Of a stretch of DNA of 64,000 nucleotides, positions 1 to 9,167 are shown in pieces. The number at the start of each line of letters is the position of its first letter. The first letter of the stretch is position 1. The notes under the pieces are model-generated. The model made no database searches. It saw nothing but the letters and a program-made list of their open reading frames with translations, and was not told the DNA's origin. Origin of the DNA: Rhodovulum marinum (lineage in GTDB: Bacteria; Pseudomonadota; Alphaproteobacteria; Rhodobacterales; Rhodobacteraceae); contig NZ_SLXP01000003.1 in assembly GCF_004343075.1 (NCBI RefSeq), positions 310,001 to 374,000 on the forward strand. The letters are read 5' to 3'. The position numbers and the translations under genes are program-made.

Positions 1-710
1 GGCTTATGTTCATCATCCTGCTGGCGCAGTTCAACAGCTTCTACAACGCGGTCCTCGTGCTTCTGGCTGTCGTGCTGTCCGCGACCGGCGTGCTGATCGG
101 GATGATCGTGATGAACCAGCCGTTCTCGATCATTATGACCGGCACGGGGATCGTGGCGCTGGCCGGCATCGTGGTGAACAACAACATCGTGCTGATCGAC
201 ACCTACCAGGAATACGCCCGCTACATGCCCCGGATCGAGGCCATCGTGCGCACCGTCGAGATGCGCCTGCGCCCCGTTCTGCTGACCACCGTCACCACCA
301 TGGCGGGTCTGTCCTCGATGATGCTGGGGGTCAGCTTCGACTTCCTCAACGGCGGCTACACCGTCGACAGCCCGACGGCGCTGTGGTGGAAACAGCTCGC
401 CACCGCGGTGGTCTTCGGGCTGGGGATCGCGACGCTTCTGACGCTGGTCTTCACGCCGTCGCTGCTGGCGATCCGGGAATGGTTCTGGGCGGGCGTCTAC
501 GGCTCGTTCCGGCGGCTGCGGGCGGCATTGGGCGGCCCCGACAGTGCCGCCGCGCGGGAACTGGCGCTGAACCATGCCGCCCGCGGCATAGGCTCGCCGC
601 AATTGCTGTGGTCGGACCTGCCCCCCGACTGCCCCGAACCGGGCGCCGACACCCTGCACCCCGACCCGACCGACGAGGGTGGGCGCCAGCCGCTGCGCGC
701 GGCAGAATAG
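1..710 (+). CDS. RND efflux transporter permease, C-terminal part (5' truncated by the window)
   Basis: This is the C-terminal end of an inner-membrane RND (AcrB-type) pump, which uses proton import to expel drugs or other hydrophobic compounds through a periplasmic adaptor and outer-membrane channel. The gene enters from the left edge already in frame, so the true start is outside. The visible part shows the last transmembrane bundle: FIILLAQFNSF, the conserved stretch GIVALAGIVVNNNIVLIDTY, and the family motif RLRPVLLTTVTTMAGL, followed by a final helix ending in TLVFTPSLLA. A polar tail of about 75 residues rich in Pro, Arg and Asp follows, longer than in AcrB. Substrate cannot be judged from this part. 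Confidence 0.9.
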   Translation, partial: LMFIILLAQFNSFYNAVLVLLAVVLSATGVLIGMIVMNQPFSIIMTGTGIVALAGIVVNNNIVLIDTYQEYARYMPRIEAIVRTVEMRLRPVLLTTVTTMAGLSSMMLGVSFDFLNGGYTVDSPTALWWKQLATAVVFGLGIATLLTLVFTPSLLAIREWFWAGVYGSFRRLRAALGGPDSAAARELALNHAARGIGSPQLLWSDLPPDCPEPGADTLHPDPTDEGGRQPLRAAE

Positions 711-732
711 ACACCGGATCGACCGGGCCGCG

Positions 733-1587
733 TCAGGCGAACAGGTAATACAGGCCGATCGCCGCGACGATCACCGCCATGACCGCCTGCAGGATGCCGT
801 TGCGCAAGGCCCGGTTGACCTGCGGCCCAGACATGGCGCCGATGACCGTGCCGATCGCCAGCGGGATCAGCAAACCGACATCGATCTGCGCCCCCAAGGC
901 CACGAAATTCCCGATCGACATCACCAGCGCGATACCGATGGCGATCGCCGCGGTGGCCGGGATGATGTGCATCGGCATCCCCAGCACGGCCACCATGTAG
1001 GGCACCAGCAGAAAGCCGCCCCCCACGCCGAAGATCGAGGCGGCCATCGCGATCCCCGCCCCGGCCAGAAGCGGCGACCAGACCGGGATGCGGAACCGGC
1101 TGTCACCATAGTCGAACGACAGCGCCCCGCCCGAGAACCGGGTGCCCGTGACCGCCAGTCCCGGCACGGGGCCGGCCGGGGCACCCGCCACGGGCGCCGG
1201 GTTGCCGCCTCGGTACAGGGTCCAGGTGATCTGCGCGGCGATGGCCAGCGTCAGCCCCCCGAAAAGCGGCCGGAACGCCGTCATGTCCGACAGGTAAAGC
1301 GTGGACAGCGTACTGCCCAGATAGGCACCGACCAGCCCGCCGCCGCCCAGCATCAAGCCCAATGGCCAGACCAGCGCCGAGCGGCGCAGATAGCGCGGCA
1401 CGAAGATCAGTACCGCCGTCAGAACGATGATCTGCGTCATCGGCTTGACGCTGTTCGGCTCGGTCACACCGAACAGCGTGATAAGCCCGAACGAGGTCAG
1501 GATGCCGCCCGCCGCCCCGATCGAGGAAAAGACACCCCCCGCGAAGACGCCCCAGCCCAGGCACGCCATGAACATCAGCATGTCCAC
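733..1587 (-). CDS. TauE/SafE family sulfite/anion exporter
   Basis: Predicted integral membrane protein of about 284 residues of the TauE/SafE family, which exports or imports small anions such as sulfite, sulfoacetate or related organic sulfur and sulfonate compounds. The N-terminus GWGVFAGGVFSSIGAAGGILTSFG and the second half-repeat IFGVGGGFLLVPYMVAVLGMP show the two glycine-rich repeats typical of the family. I chose the GTG at 1587 because an AAGGGG purine run sits about seven bases upstream; the ATG two codons later (1581) is a close alternative. Upstream in-frame codons lack hydrophobic character. The gene is single, convergent with the pump gene. The substrate is not shown by its neighbours, although the window does hold sox genes far away. 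Confidence 0.85.
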   Translation of the reverse strand: MDMLMFMACLGWGVFAGGVFSSIGAAGGILTSFGLITLFGVTEPNSVKPMTQIIVLTAVLIFVPRYLRRSALVWPLGLMLGGGGLVGAYLGSTLSTLYLSDMTAFRPLFGGLTLAIAAQITWTLYRGGNPAPVAGAPAGPVPGLAVTGTRFSGGALSFDYGDSRFRIPVWSPLLAGAGIAMAASIFGVGGGFLLVPYMVAVLGMPMHIIPATAAIAIGIALVMSIGNFVALGAQIDVGLLIPLAIGTVIGAMSGPQVNRALRNGILQAVMAVIVAAIGLYYLFA

Positions 1588-1768
1588 GCCATTCCCCTTC
1601 CCCGCCTCGCCCGGCGCCCCCGCGCGGCCCGGGTGCGTTCCCTGCCCTTGCAGCGCGGGTCCGCAGCCCCTGGCCACGGCCACACGACGCCCCGCGCATC
1701 ATTGGTATCACGGAACGCCAAGACAACCTTTTTCGTCCCGAACCGGCGCCGCCCCGCGCGGCCGCGTC

Positions 1769-3640
1769 TCAGGCCGCGGCGATATCCTCGTCCTCGCCGG
1801 CCTGCTGGCGCTGCCACATCGCGGCATAGCGCCCGGCGCGCGCGACCAGCGCCTCGTGGGTGCCGCGCTCGACCACGCGACCCTCTTCCAGCACCACGAT
1901 CTCGTCGGCATCGACGATGGTCGACAACCGGTGCGCGATGGCGATCACCGTGCGCCCCTCGCCCATCGCCTTGAGTTGCGCCTGGATGCCCGCCTCGGTC
2001 TCGGAATCCAGCGCCGAGGTCGCCTCGTCCAACAGCAGGATCGGCGGGTTCTTCAACAGCGTCCGCGCGATCCCCACGCGCTGTTTCTCGCCGCCCGAAA
2101 GCTTCAGCCCCCGCTCGCCCACCAGCGTCTCGTAACCCAGCGGCAGCCCCGCGATGAAATCATGGATCTTGGCCGCCCGCGCGGCGGCCTCGATTTCGTC
2201 CCGCGTGGCCTCAGGTCGGCCATAGGCGATGTTGTAATAGATGGTGTCGTTGAACAGCACCGTGTCCTGCGGCACCACGCCGATCTGCGCGTGCAGCGAT
2301 TCCTGCGTGACATCGCGCAGGTCCTGCCCGTCGATCAGGACGGCGCCGTCGCCGACATCGTAAAACCGGAACAACAGCCGCCCGATGGTCGACTTGCCCG
2401 CCCCCGAAGGCCCGACAATGGCGACCTTGCGGCCTGCGGGGATCTGGATGCTCACGCCCTTCAGAATCGGCCGCTCGGGATCATAACCGAAACGCACATC
2501 GCGGAATTCCACCGTGCCGCCGGTGACCTTCAGGTCGGGCGCGCCGGGCCTGTCCTCCACCTCGGCGGGCTGTTCCAGCAGGTCGAACATGTCCGCCATG
2601 TCGATCAGGCTCTGGCGGATTTCCCGGTAGACCGTCCCGAGAAAGTTCAGCGGCATGGTGATCTGGATCATGTAGGCGTTGACCATGACGAAATCGCCCA
2701 CGGTCAGCGTGCCCGCCTGCACCCCCATCGCCGCCATCACCATCACCGCGATCAGCCCCCCGGTAATCAGGAAGGCCTGTCCGAAATTCAGGAAGGCCAG
2801 CGAATAGGACGTCTTGATCGCGGCCTCTTCATAACCCGCCATCGCCTGGTCATAGCGCTCGGCCTCGCGCCGCTCGGCGCCGAAATACTTGACCGTTTCA
2901 AAGTTCAGCAGGCTGTCGATGGCCTTCTGGTTGGCATCGGTGTCCTGCTCGTTCATCTTGCGGCGGATCTGAACCCGCCAGTCGGTCACGACGAAGGTGA
3001 ACTTCATGTAGGCCGCGATCACCACGGCCACCACGGCCAGGTACCAGATATCGAAGGCCAGCGCGAAGATCACCCCCACCATCAGCAGTTCCAGCACCAG
3101 CGGTCCGATGCTGAACAACAGGAACCGCAGCAGGAACTCCACCCCCTTCACGCCGCGCTCGATGATCCGGCTCAGGCCGCCGGTCTTGCGGGTGATGTGA
3201 TAGCGCAGCGACAGGTTGTGGATATGTGTAAAGGTCTCCAGCGCCAGCCGCCGCAGGGCCCGCTGCGCCACGCGGGTGAAGATCGCATCGCGCAACTGCT
3301 GAAAGCCGGTGCTCATCAGCCGCGCCATGCCATAGGCAACCGTCAGGCCGACGGCACTGACCGCCATCAGCATGGCGTCCGAGGCGCCTTCGCCGGTCAG
3401 GCTGTCGACCGCCGCCTTGTACAGAAACGGCGTCAGGACCGACACGATCTTGGCCAGAACAAGGGCCAGCAAAGCCAGAACGACGCGGCGTTTCACCCAG
3501 GCCTGCCCCTCGGGCCAGAGATACGGCGCCACCTTGCGAATGGTGCGCATGCCCCTCTCGCGGTCGAGCTGCGACAGATCGGCTGTGGTGGGGCGGCGTC
3601 CGCGGCGCATGGATCGGGTCCGTTTCAGGGAGTCCCTCAA
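1769..3640 (-). CDS. ABC transporter, ATP-binding/permease fusion of the Atm1 (ABCB7/HMT1) type
   Basis: Half-transporter of 623 residues with an N-terminal six-helix membrane domain and a C-terminal ATPase; it should act as a homodimer in the inner membrane. The ATPase shows Walker A GPSGAGKST, the signature LSGGEKQRVGIARTLL, Walker B ILLLDEATSALD and the switch IAHRLSTI. The long soluble N-terminus before the first helix (TIRKVAPYLWPEGQAWVKRRVVLALLAL) and the membrane domain resemble bacterial Atm1 proteins, which export glutathione-linked metals or sulfur species and protect against heavy metals. A second possible start lies ten codons in (MRRGRR). It is monocistronic, followed at 3674 by the end of another minus-strand gene. 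Confidence 0.9.
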   Translation of the reverse strand: MRDSLKRTRSMRRGRRPTTADLSQLDRERGMRTIRKVAPYLWPEGQAWVKRRVVLALLALVLAKIVSVLTPFLYKAAVDSLTGEGASDAMLMAVSAVGLTVAYGMARLMSTGFQQLRDAIFTRVAQRALRRLALETFTHIHNLSLRYHITRKTGGLSRIIERGVKGVEFLLRFLLFSIGPLVLELLMVGVIFALAFDIWYLAVVAVVIAAYMKFTFVVTDWRVQIRRKMNEQDTDANQKAIDSLLNFETVKYFGAERREAERYDQAMAGYEEAAIKTSYSLAFLNFGQAFLITGGLIAVMVMAAMGVQAGTLTVGDFVMVNAYMIQITMPLNFLGTVYREIRQSLIDMADMFDLLEQPAEVEDRPGAPDLKVTGGTVEFRDVRFGYDPERPILKGVSIQIPAGRKVAIVGPSGAGKSTIGRLLFRFYDVGDGAVLIDGQDLRDVTQESLHAQIGVVPQDTVLFNDTIYYNIAYGRPEATRDEIEAAARAAKIHDFIAGLPLGYETLVGERGLKLSGGEKQRVGIARTLLKNPPILLLDEATSALDSETEAGIQAQLKAMGEGRTVIAIAHRLSTIVDADEIVVLEEGRVVERGTHEALVARAGRYAAMWQRQQAGEDEDIAAA

Positions 3641-3673
3641 CCCTAATGCGCGAGAAAGGGAAATACCAGTGAC

Positions 3674-4966
3674 CTAGTCACCCGCCGGCAGGTCGAAAAC
3701 CTGGCCCGGGTAGATCAGGTCGGGGTCGCGGATCTGGTCACGGTTGGCGCGAAAGATCTTCACGTACTGGAACCCGCTGCCATAGGTCCGGTCGGCGATC
3801 CCCCAAAGCGTGAAACCGGGCTGCACGGTGATCACCCGGGCCGCGGCGCCGTCCGGGTCCGGGCCGGGGGCGGGCGCCGCGGCCAGTATGGTTTCGGCCG
3901 GTTCGCGCTGGAACGGCGTCTCGAACCGGGCGGCGACGGTGCCATCGGGGTTCAGCAGGTCCGCCCGCAGGGTATAGACACCGGGATCGACCCCATCGAG
4001 ACGCCGCCGCCAGCGGCCCGCCTCGTCGATGCGGCCCTCCGCGATGGCGGCATTGTCGAGATAGAGCCGCAGCGCCCCCCCGGCCGCGCCTCGCCCGGCC
4101 AGGATCACCGCGCCGCCCGCATCGTACGAGATCGCCTCGATCAACACCCCTGCCGCGCCGGGCGGCAGATCGCCCTCGGGCGGCTGCAGAACCCGCACGC
4201 CGCCCGCGTCCGACAAAAGCACCGCGGGCGCGCGCGGCGCGGGAATGGCCGGCGCGGCCTCGCCCCCGGGCGTGGCCGTTGCGACCGCCCTTTCGGCCAC
4301 CACGGCAGGATCGGGCCCCGGCGCCGCGGGGTCCGTCGCGTCCGGTGCGGAGGCCACGGTTCCGGCGCGCCCCTCGCGGTCCGGCCCGGGCGCGGCCAGT
4401 GACACCGTTTCGGCCGGCGGCGCGGCCACCTCGGCCCGGGCCGGCTCTGGCGCGGCCGCCGGTGCAAGGATCACCGTGCCCGCCGCGGCGATCTTGCGCC
4501 CATCGGCCAGGTCCATGCGCAGCGACAGGCGCCGCGGCTGCATGTCGGGCGGCAGGTCGGCGAACAGCGCAAAGGCCCCGTCCGGGCCCGCCTCGGCGCG
4601 CGCCACCTCGCGGCCCTCGACCATCAGGACAACCGAACTCCCCGCCACGGCCCGCCCCGCGACAACGGCGCCGCCCTCGGGGTCGACCCGGACGAGATCG
4701 AAATCGGGCGGGGCCGGGTCATCCTGCGCGGCGCGCTGGGTGCGTTTGGCATCCGCGGCCAGCGGCGCCTCGCGCGGCGGAACCGTTTTCGGTGCACCGG
4801 CGGCCCGGTCGGCTTGTTCCGGCGCGGCGGGTGCCGGCGCCGGGGCCGGCTTGCCGCCGTCCCGGTCCTGGGTCAGGAACCAGTTCAGCACCAGCAGCAC
4901 CAAGAGCACCTCGCCCCCGATCAGGACCCAGGTCCAAAGGCCCCATTTACGCTTGCCGTCCGCCAT
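3674..4966 (-). CDS. Membrane-anchored LysM domain protein
   Basis: Protein of 430 residues with one N-terminal membrane helix (LWTWVLIGGEVLLVLLVLNWFLT), a long Ala/Pro-rich low-complexity middle, segments that look like repeated beta-sandwich (Ig-like) units around residues 90-160 and 270-340, and a C-terminal LysM domain (ITVQPGFTLWGIADRTYGSG...DLIYPGQVFDLP). LysM domains bind peptidoglycan glycan chains, so the protein probably tethers the inner membrane to the wall or organises a periplasmic factor. Proteins of this build are common in Rhodobacterales, but their exact role is not established. The gene lies downstream of no obvious operon partner and is divergent from the LOG-family gene at 5063. 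Confidence 0.85.
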   Translation of the reverse strand: MADGKRKWGLWTWVLIGGEVLLVLLVLNWFLTQDRDGGKPAPAPAPAAPEQADRAAGAPKTVPPREAPLAADAKRTQRAAQDDPAPPDFDLVRVDPEGGAVVAGRAVAGSSVVLMVEGREVARAEAGPDGAFALFADLPPDMQPRRLSLRMDLADGRKIAAAGTVILAPAAAPEPARAEVAAPPAETVSLAAPGPDREGRAGTVASAPDATDPAAPGPDPAVVAERAVATATPGGEAAPAIPAPRAPAVLLSDAGGVRVLQPPEGDLPPGAAGVLIEAISYDAGGAVILAGRGAAGGALRLYLDNAAIAEGRIDEAGRWRRRLDGVDPGVYTLRADLLNPDGTVAARFETPFQREPAETILAAAPAPGPDPDGAAARVITVQPGFTLWGIADRTYGSGFQYVKIFRANRDQIRDPDLIYPGQVFDLPAGD

Positions 4967-5062
4967 CGCCCCCCCTCACCGCGGCGCCCCGCGCGCATGC
5001 TTGCGGGACCATAGCAACCCCGCTATCACGGGTCCAGAAATCCCCAAAGCCAAGGCCCGCCC

Positions 5063-5620
5063 ATGACCGCCCGCCCCCCTTCGATCTGCGTCTTCTGCGG
5101 CTCGCGCGACGGGCGCGACCCGGCCCATGCCGCCGAGGCCGAAGCGTTCGGGCGCATCCTGGCCGAACAGGGCTGGCGGCTGGTCTATGGCGCGGGCGAT
5201 GTCGGGCTGATGGGCCGGGTGGCCCGCGCCGCCCAGACCGCGGGCGGCGAAACCTTCGGGGTGATCCCGGTGCACCTCTTCGACCGCGAGGTCGGCAAAC
5301 GCGACCTGACCACCTTCGTCGTCACCGAGAACATGCACGAGCGCAAGAAGGTCATGTTCATGAACTCCGACGCGATCGTGGTGCTGCCGGGCGGGGCGGG
5401 GTCGCTGGACGAATTCTTCGAGGTTCTGACCTGGCGCCAGCTGGGCCTGCACCAGAAACCGATCTTCCTGTTGTCCTCGGGCGGGTTCTGGGCGCCGCTG
5501 ACCGCGCTGATCGACCATTTCATCGCCGAAGGCTTCGCCGAGCCCAGCCTGCGAGACTATGTGCGCGTCGTGCCCGACGTCGCCACCCTGACCGACGCCC
5601 TGCGCGCGGCCCTTTCCTGA
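5063..5620 (+). CDS. LOG family protein (TIGR00730; putative nucleotide 5'-monophosphate phosphoribohydrolase)
   Basis: Rossmann-fold protein of 185 residues. Members of this family cleave the N-glycosidic bond of AMP or cytokinin riboside 5'-monophosphates, releasing the base and ribose 5-phosphate. The sequence has the start ICVFCGSRDG, LVYGAGDVGLMGRVARAA, the RKKVMF segment and the diagnostic active-site motif, here PGGAGSLDEFFEVLTWRQLG (family consensus PGGxGTxxE, with Ser replacing Thr). Cytosolic. The 3' end overlaps the end of the convergent rarD gene by about 64 bases. The in vivo substrate is not known from sequence. Confidence 0.9.
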   Translation: MTARPPSICVFCGSRDGRDPAHAAEAEAFGRILAEQGWRLVYGAGDVGLMGRVARAAQTAGGETFGVIPVHLFDREVGKRDLTTFVVTENMHERKKVMFMNSDAIVVLPGGAGSLDEFFEVLTWRQLGLHQKPIFLLSSGGFWAPLTALIDHFIAEGFAEPSLRDYVRVVPDVATLTDALRAALS

Positions 5621-6501
5621 CGCAGGCTTTCCGCCGAATACAGCGCCAGCGCCGCCCAGATCAGGCCGAAGGCGATGCCGTGCCACTGCGTGAATGCCTC
5701 GCGGAAAACCAGCGTTGCAACAAGGAATTGCAGCGTGGGATTGATGTATCCCACCAACCCGACCGTGGCATAGCTGACCCTCTTGGAGGCGTATGAGAAC
5801 AGGATCAGCGGCGTCGCCGTCAGCGGCCCCGACAGCATCAGCAGCACACTGTCCGACAGGTCGTGCCCAAAGGTGCCCAGCGTCCGCCCGGTCAGCCCCG
5901 CCCAGCCCTGCACATGCACGCCCCACAGCCAGACCAGCGCAAGCGGCGCCAGCAACAGAACCTCGGCCGTCACCGACACCACGGGCCCCGCGGGCACACC
6001 GCGCTTGAGCAGCCCGTAAACCCCGAAGGTCGCGGCCAGCGCCAGCGCCACCCAGGGCGCAACGCCCAGCCCCCAGGTCAGCACCGCCACCGCGACACAG
6101 GCCAGCCCCACCGCCACCCATTTCGTCACCGAATGACGTTCGCCCAGCACCGCGAACCCCAGCGCCACCGCGACCAGCGGGAAGATGTAATAGCCCAGCG
6201 ACGCCTCGACCGCGTGGCCGATCTGGATCGACAGGATGAACAGGAACCAGTTGACCGAGATCATCAATGCCGCCAGCACCACCACCGCCAGCGCGCGCGG
6301 CACCGTGAACAGCCGCCCCAGCTCGCCCAGCCGCCCCTGCGCGGCCAGCACCACCCCGAAGAACACCAGCGACCACAAGGTGCGGTGGCCCAAGACCTCT
6401 TCGGGGGGCACATGGGCCAACAGCTTGTAATACATCGAGGACAGGCCCCAGACGACACAGGCCGCGACCATCGCCAGGATGCCCTTGCGCCCCTCCTCCA
6501 C
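5557..6501 (-). CDS. rarD: RarD-type EamA family transporter
   Basis: Ten-helix drug/metabolite transporter of about 314 residues of the RarD branch of the EamA family. The motifs MVAACVVWGLSSMYYKLL and GHRTLWSLVFFG, SVNWFLFILSIQIGHAVEASLGYYIFPL and SYATVGLVGYINPTLQFLVA are typical of RarD. Substrates of this branch are poorly known; chloramphenicol tolerance was the first phenotype linked to it. The start was placed at the GTG at 6501, two bases after the stop of the aminotransferase gene. This gives the normal length, whereas an in-frame extension upstream overlaps that gene and is Arg-rich. The two genes are probably transcribed and translated together. Confidence 0.85.
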   Translation of the reverse strand: MEEGRKGILAMVAACVVWGLSSMYYKLLAHVPPEEVLGHRTLWSLVFFGVVLAAQGRLGELGRLFTVPRALAVVVLAALMISVNWFLFILSIQIGHAVEASLGYYIFPLVAVALGFAVLGERHSVTKWVAVGLACVAVAVLTWGLGVAPWVALALAATFGVYGLLKRGVPAGPVVSVTAEVLLLAPLALVWLWGVHVQGWAGLTGRTLGTFGHDLSDSVLLMLSGPLTATPLILFSYASKRVSYATVGLVGYINPTLQFLVATLVFREAFTQWHGIAFGLIWAALALYSAESLRQERAARRASVRVATSGTTRT

Positions 6502-6502
6502 C

Positions 6503-7642
6503 TCAGCGCGCCGCCATGAAGCGCGCAAGGCGGGCAAGCCCCTCCTCGATATCCTCGGTTGAACGGGCATAGGAAAACCGCAGCGTGCCCGCCCCGCGCA
6601 CGGGATCGAAATCCAGCCCCGGCGTGACGGCGACCCCCGCCTGTTCAAGGATCTCGGCGGCAAAGGCCCGGCTGTCATCGGTCAGGTGGGACACGTCGGC
6701 ATAGACATAGAACGCCCCATCGGGCGGCGCGATGCGGTCGAACCCGGCCCTGGGCAGCCCCTCCATCATCAACGCGCGGTTGCGGCGGTAAACCTCCATG
6801 TTGGCCTGCAACTCGTCCTCGCAATCCAGCGCCGCCAGCGCGACCACCTGGGACGCGTGCGGCGCGCAGATGAACAGGTTCTGCACCAGCCGCTCGATCC
6901 GGCGGATATGCGCCTCGGGCACGACCATCCAGCCCACGCGCCAGCCCGTCATCGAGAAATACTTGGAGAACGAATTGATCACATAGGTCTTGTCGGTGAT
7001 CTCCAGCGCGGTCACGGCTTTCCGCTCGTACTCGATGCCGTGATAGATCTCGTCCGAGATGAAGGCCGCCCCGCGCTCCTCACAGGCCCCGATCAGCGCA
7101 CCCAGCGCGTGGCGGTCCAGCATCGTGCCCGACGGGTTCGCGGGCGAGGCCACCAGCAACCCATCCAGATCGTCCGGCAAATCGCCCGGAACCGGCTGCA
7201 GCCGGTGCTGGGCCTCGGTCTGGATCATCACCGTTTCCAGCCCCAGCGCCTGCAGGATCGCCTTGTAGGACGGATAGCCCGGCGCCCCGATGCCCACCCG
7301 CGCCCCCACGTCGAAAAGCGAGGTGAAGGCCAGCGTGAATCCCCCCGACGACCCGGGCGTGATCACCACCCGCTCGGGGTCCAGGTCGACCCCGTACCAC
7401 TCGCCATAAAGCCGCGCGATGCGCGCACGCAGCGCCGGCAGGCCCAGGCCCACCGTATAGCCCAGCGGCCCGTCTTCCATCGCGCGCGCCAGGGCGGCGC
7501 GCGCGGCGGCGGGGGCGGGTGTGCCCGGCTGGCCGACCTCCATGTGGATGATCCGCTTGCCCTCGGCCTCGGCCCGCGCGGCGGCGGCCATCACGTCCAT
7601 CACAATGAAGGGATCGACATCGCCGCGGCTTGAAACCCTCAT
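6503..7642 (-). CDS. Class I/II pyridoxal-phosphate aminotransferase
   Basis: Fold-type I aminotransferase of 379 residues, cytosolic. It shows the PLP lysine motif in VINSFSKYFSMTGWRVGW, the substrate/PLP motif LVASPANPSG, the Asp-x-x-Tyr pair ISDEIYHGIEY, and the C-terminal arginine region GAGTLRFSYARS. The family moves amino groups between amino acids and 2-oxo acids; this subgroup is usually annotated as aspartate/aromatic or valine-pyruvate-like aminotransferase, and the sequence does not decide the substrate. The following rarD gene starts two bases after the stop. Confidence 0.9.
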   Translation of the reverse strand: MRVSSRGDVDPFIVMDVMAAAARAEAEGKRIIHMEVGQPGTPAPAAARAALARAMEDGPLGYTVGLGLPALRARIARLYGEWYGVDLDPERVVITPGSSGGFTLAFTSLFDVGARVGIGAPGYPSYKAILQALGLETVMIQTEAQHRLQPVPGDLPDDLDGLLVASPANPSGTMLDRHALGALIGACEERGAAFISDEIYHGIEYERKAVTALEITDKTYVINSFSKYFSMTGWRVGWMVVPEAHIRRIERLVQNLFICAPHASQVVALAALDCEDELQANMEVYRRNRALMMEGLPRAGFDRIAPPDGAFYVYADVSHLTDDSRAFAAEILEQAGVAVTPGLDFDPVRGAGTLRFSYARSTEDIEEGLARLARFMAAR

Positions 7643-7702
7643 GCCCGCCTCCTTAGGGTGCTTGTCATGCAGGCTTTCTTCCAGCGCGGGGGGACAAGGT
7701 CA

Positions 7703-9043
7703 ATGGCAGCCATCCGGCGGCCCCTTCGGCAAGCGCTGCTGCTGGCGTTGATCCTTCTGCTTGCGCCGCTGGCCGCGCGCGCGCAAAGCCTGATCCGCGA
7801 TGCCGAGATCGAATACGCGCTGCGGCAACTGGCCCGGCCGCTGGCCACCGCCGCCGGGATCAGCCCCTCTTCGCTGCGCGTCATGGTCATCAACGACAGC
7901 GCGATGAACGCCTTCGTGCTGGATGGCCAGACGATCATGATCCATTCCGGCCTGCTGCTGCGGCTGGAAAGCGCGGCCGAGGCGCAGGCGGTGATCGCCC
8001 ACGAGATCGCGCATATCGCAAACGGCCACATCACCCGGCGGCTGGCGAACCTGCGCGGCGCCAATTCGGCCGCGGCGATGGGCCTGCTGATGTCGCTGGC
8101 CGTCGCCGCCACCGGGAACGCCGAGGCCGGCGCCGGCATCGCCATGGGAAGCGCTTCGTCCGCGCAGCGGCTGTTCTTCGCCCATACCCGCGCCGAGGAA
8201 TCCTCGGCCGACCAGGCCGGCGTGCGCTACATGGCCCGCGCCGGGGTCGACCCGCAGGCGATGGTCGACGTGCTCGACCTGTTTCGCGGGCAAGAGGCGC
8301 TCAGTTCCACCCGCCAGGACCCGTACGTGCGCACCCACCCGCTGACCGCCGATCGGTTGCGCGCGCTCCGGGGCTTTGCCGCGGCCTATGGCGGCCAGGC
8401 GGCCGGGGACGAAACCGCGGAATACTGGTATGCCCGCGCCCGGGGCAAGCTGGGCGCGTTCCTGCAAAGCCCGCGCTTCACCCTGCGCAAGGCGGCCGGC
8501 GATACCGGCACTGTGGGCATGATGCGCCGGGCCATCGCCCATCACCGCACCCCCGCCCCCGACAAGGCCCTGGCCGAGATGGCACGCCTGGAACAGGCCC
8601 GGCCGAACGACCCCTTCGTGCAGGAACTCAAGGGCCAGATCCTGCTGGAATCCCGCCGCGTCGGCGCCGCGGTCGATGCCTATGCCCGCGCCGTCGCGCT
8701 TGCCCCGGACGAACCCTTGATCCTGGCGGGTCACGGCCGCGCCCTGCTGGCGCTGGACAGCGCGCAGGCCAACCGGCAGGCGCTGGCGGTTCTGGAAAAG
8801 GCCCGCGCCCGCGACCCGCGCGACCCCCGGATGCTGCGCGACCTGGCACTGGCCCACGCCCGGGCCGGACATGACGGCATGGCCGCGCTGGCGACGGCCG
8901 AACGCTATGCGGTCGGCGGACGGATGGATACCGCCCTGGTCCATGCGAAACGTGCGTCGGGGCTGCTGCCGCGCGGATCGCCGGGCTGGCTGAGGGCACA
9001 GGACGTCCTGTCGCTGGCCGAAAGCGCGAAGCGGCGGAAATGA
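7703..9043 (+). CDS. Periplasmic M48 metalloprotease with TPR region (BepA-like)
   Basis: Secreted protein of about 446 residues. An N-terminal signal peptide (ALLLALILLLAPLAARAQS) is followed by an M48 zinc peptidase domain with the catalytic HEIAHIANGH motif (HExxH) and the downstream glutamate region AEESSADQAGVRYMARAG. The C-terminal half carries tetratricopeptide-like repeats, for example ALAEMARLEQARPNDPFVQELKGQIL. This build matches BepA/YfgC, which handles misfolded outer-membrane proteins such as LptD in the periplasm. The ATG at 7703 was chosen because it follows a purine-rich stretch and starts just before the signal peptide; an in-frame ATG lies further upstream. A DsbA-like gene follows, which fits a shared envelope-folding role. 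Confidence 0.9.
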   Translation: MAAIRRPLRQALLLALILLLAPLAARAQSLIRDAEIEYALRQLARPLATAAGISPSSLRVMVINDSAMNAFVLDGQTIMIHSGLLLRLESAAEAQAVIAHEIAHIANGHITRRLANLRGANSAAAMGLLMSLAVAATGNAEAGAGIAMGSASSAQRLFFAHTRAEESSADQAGVRYMARAGVDPQAMVDVLDLFRGQEALSSTRQDPYVRTHPLTADRLRALRGFAAAYGGQAAGDETAEYWYARARGKLGAFLQSPRFTLRKAAGDTGTVGMMRRAIAHHRTPAPDKALAEMARLEQARPNDPFVQELKGQILLESRRVGAAVDAYARAVALAPDEPLILAGHGRALLALDSAQANRQALAVLEKARARDPRDPRMLRDLALAHARAGHDGMAALATAERYAVGGRMDTALVHAKRASGLLPRGSPGWLRAQDVLSLAESAKRRK

Positions 9044-9167
9044 TCCACCCCGCCCGGCATCATGGCGGCGCAGCGCCGCGATAAGTGACCGATTGCGGGG
9101 AAATTGCCATTGGCCCCGCGCGCGGGATGTGCTGCAACAGGGACAACCCACGAATGGAGACATACGC

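Noticed and set aside
679..3646. Long plus-strand frames opposite the TauE/SafE and Atm1-type genes
   Set aside because: Composition is that of antisense shadows, and both minus-strand genes have clear family motifs.
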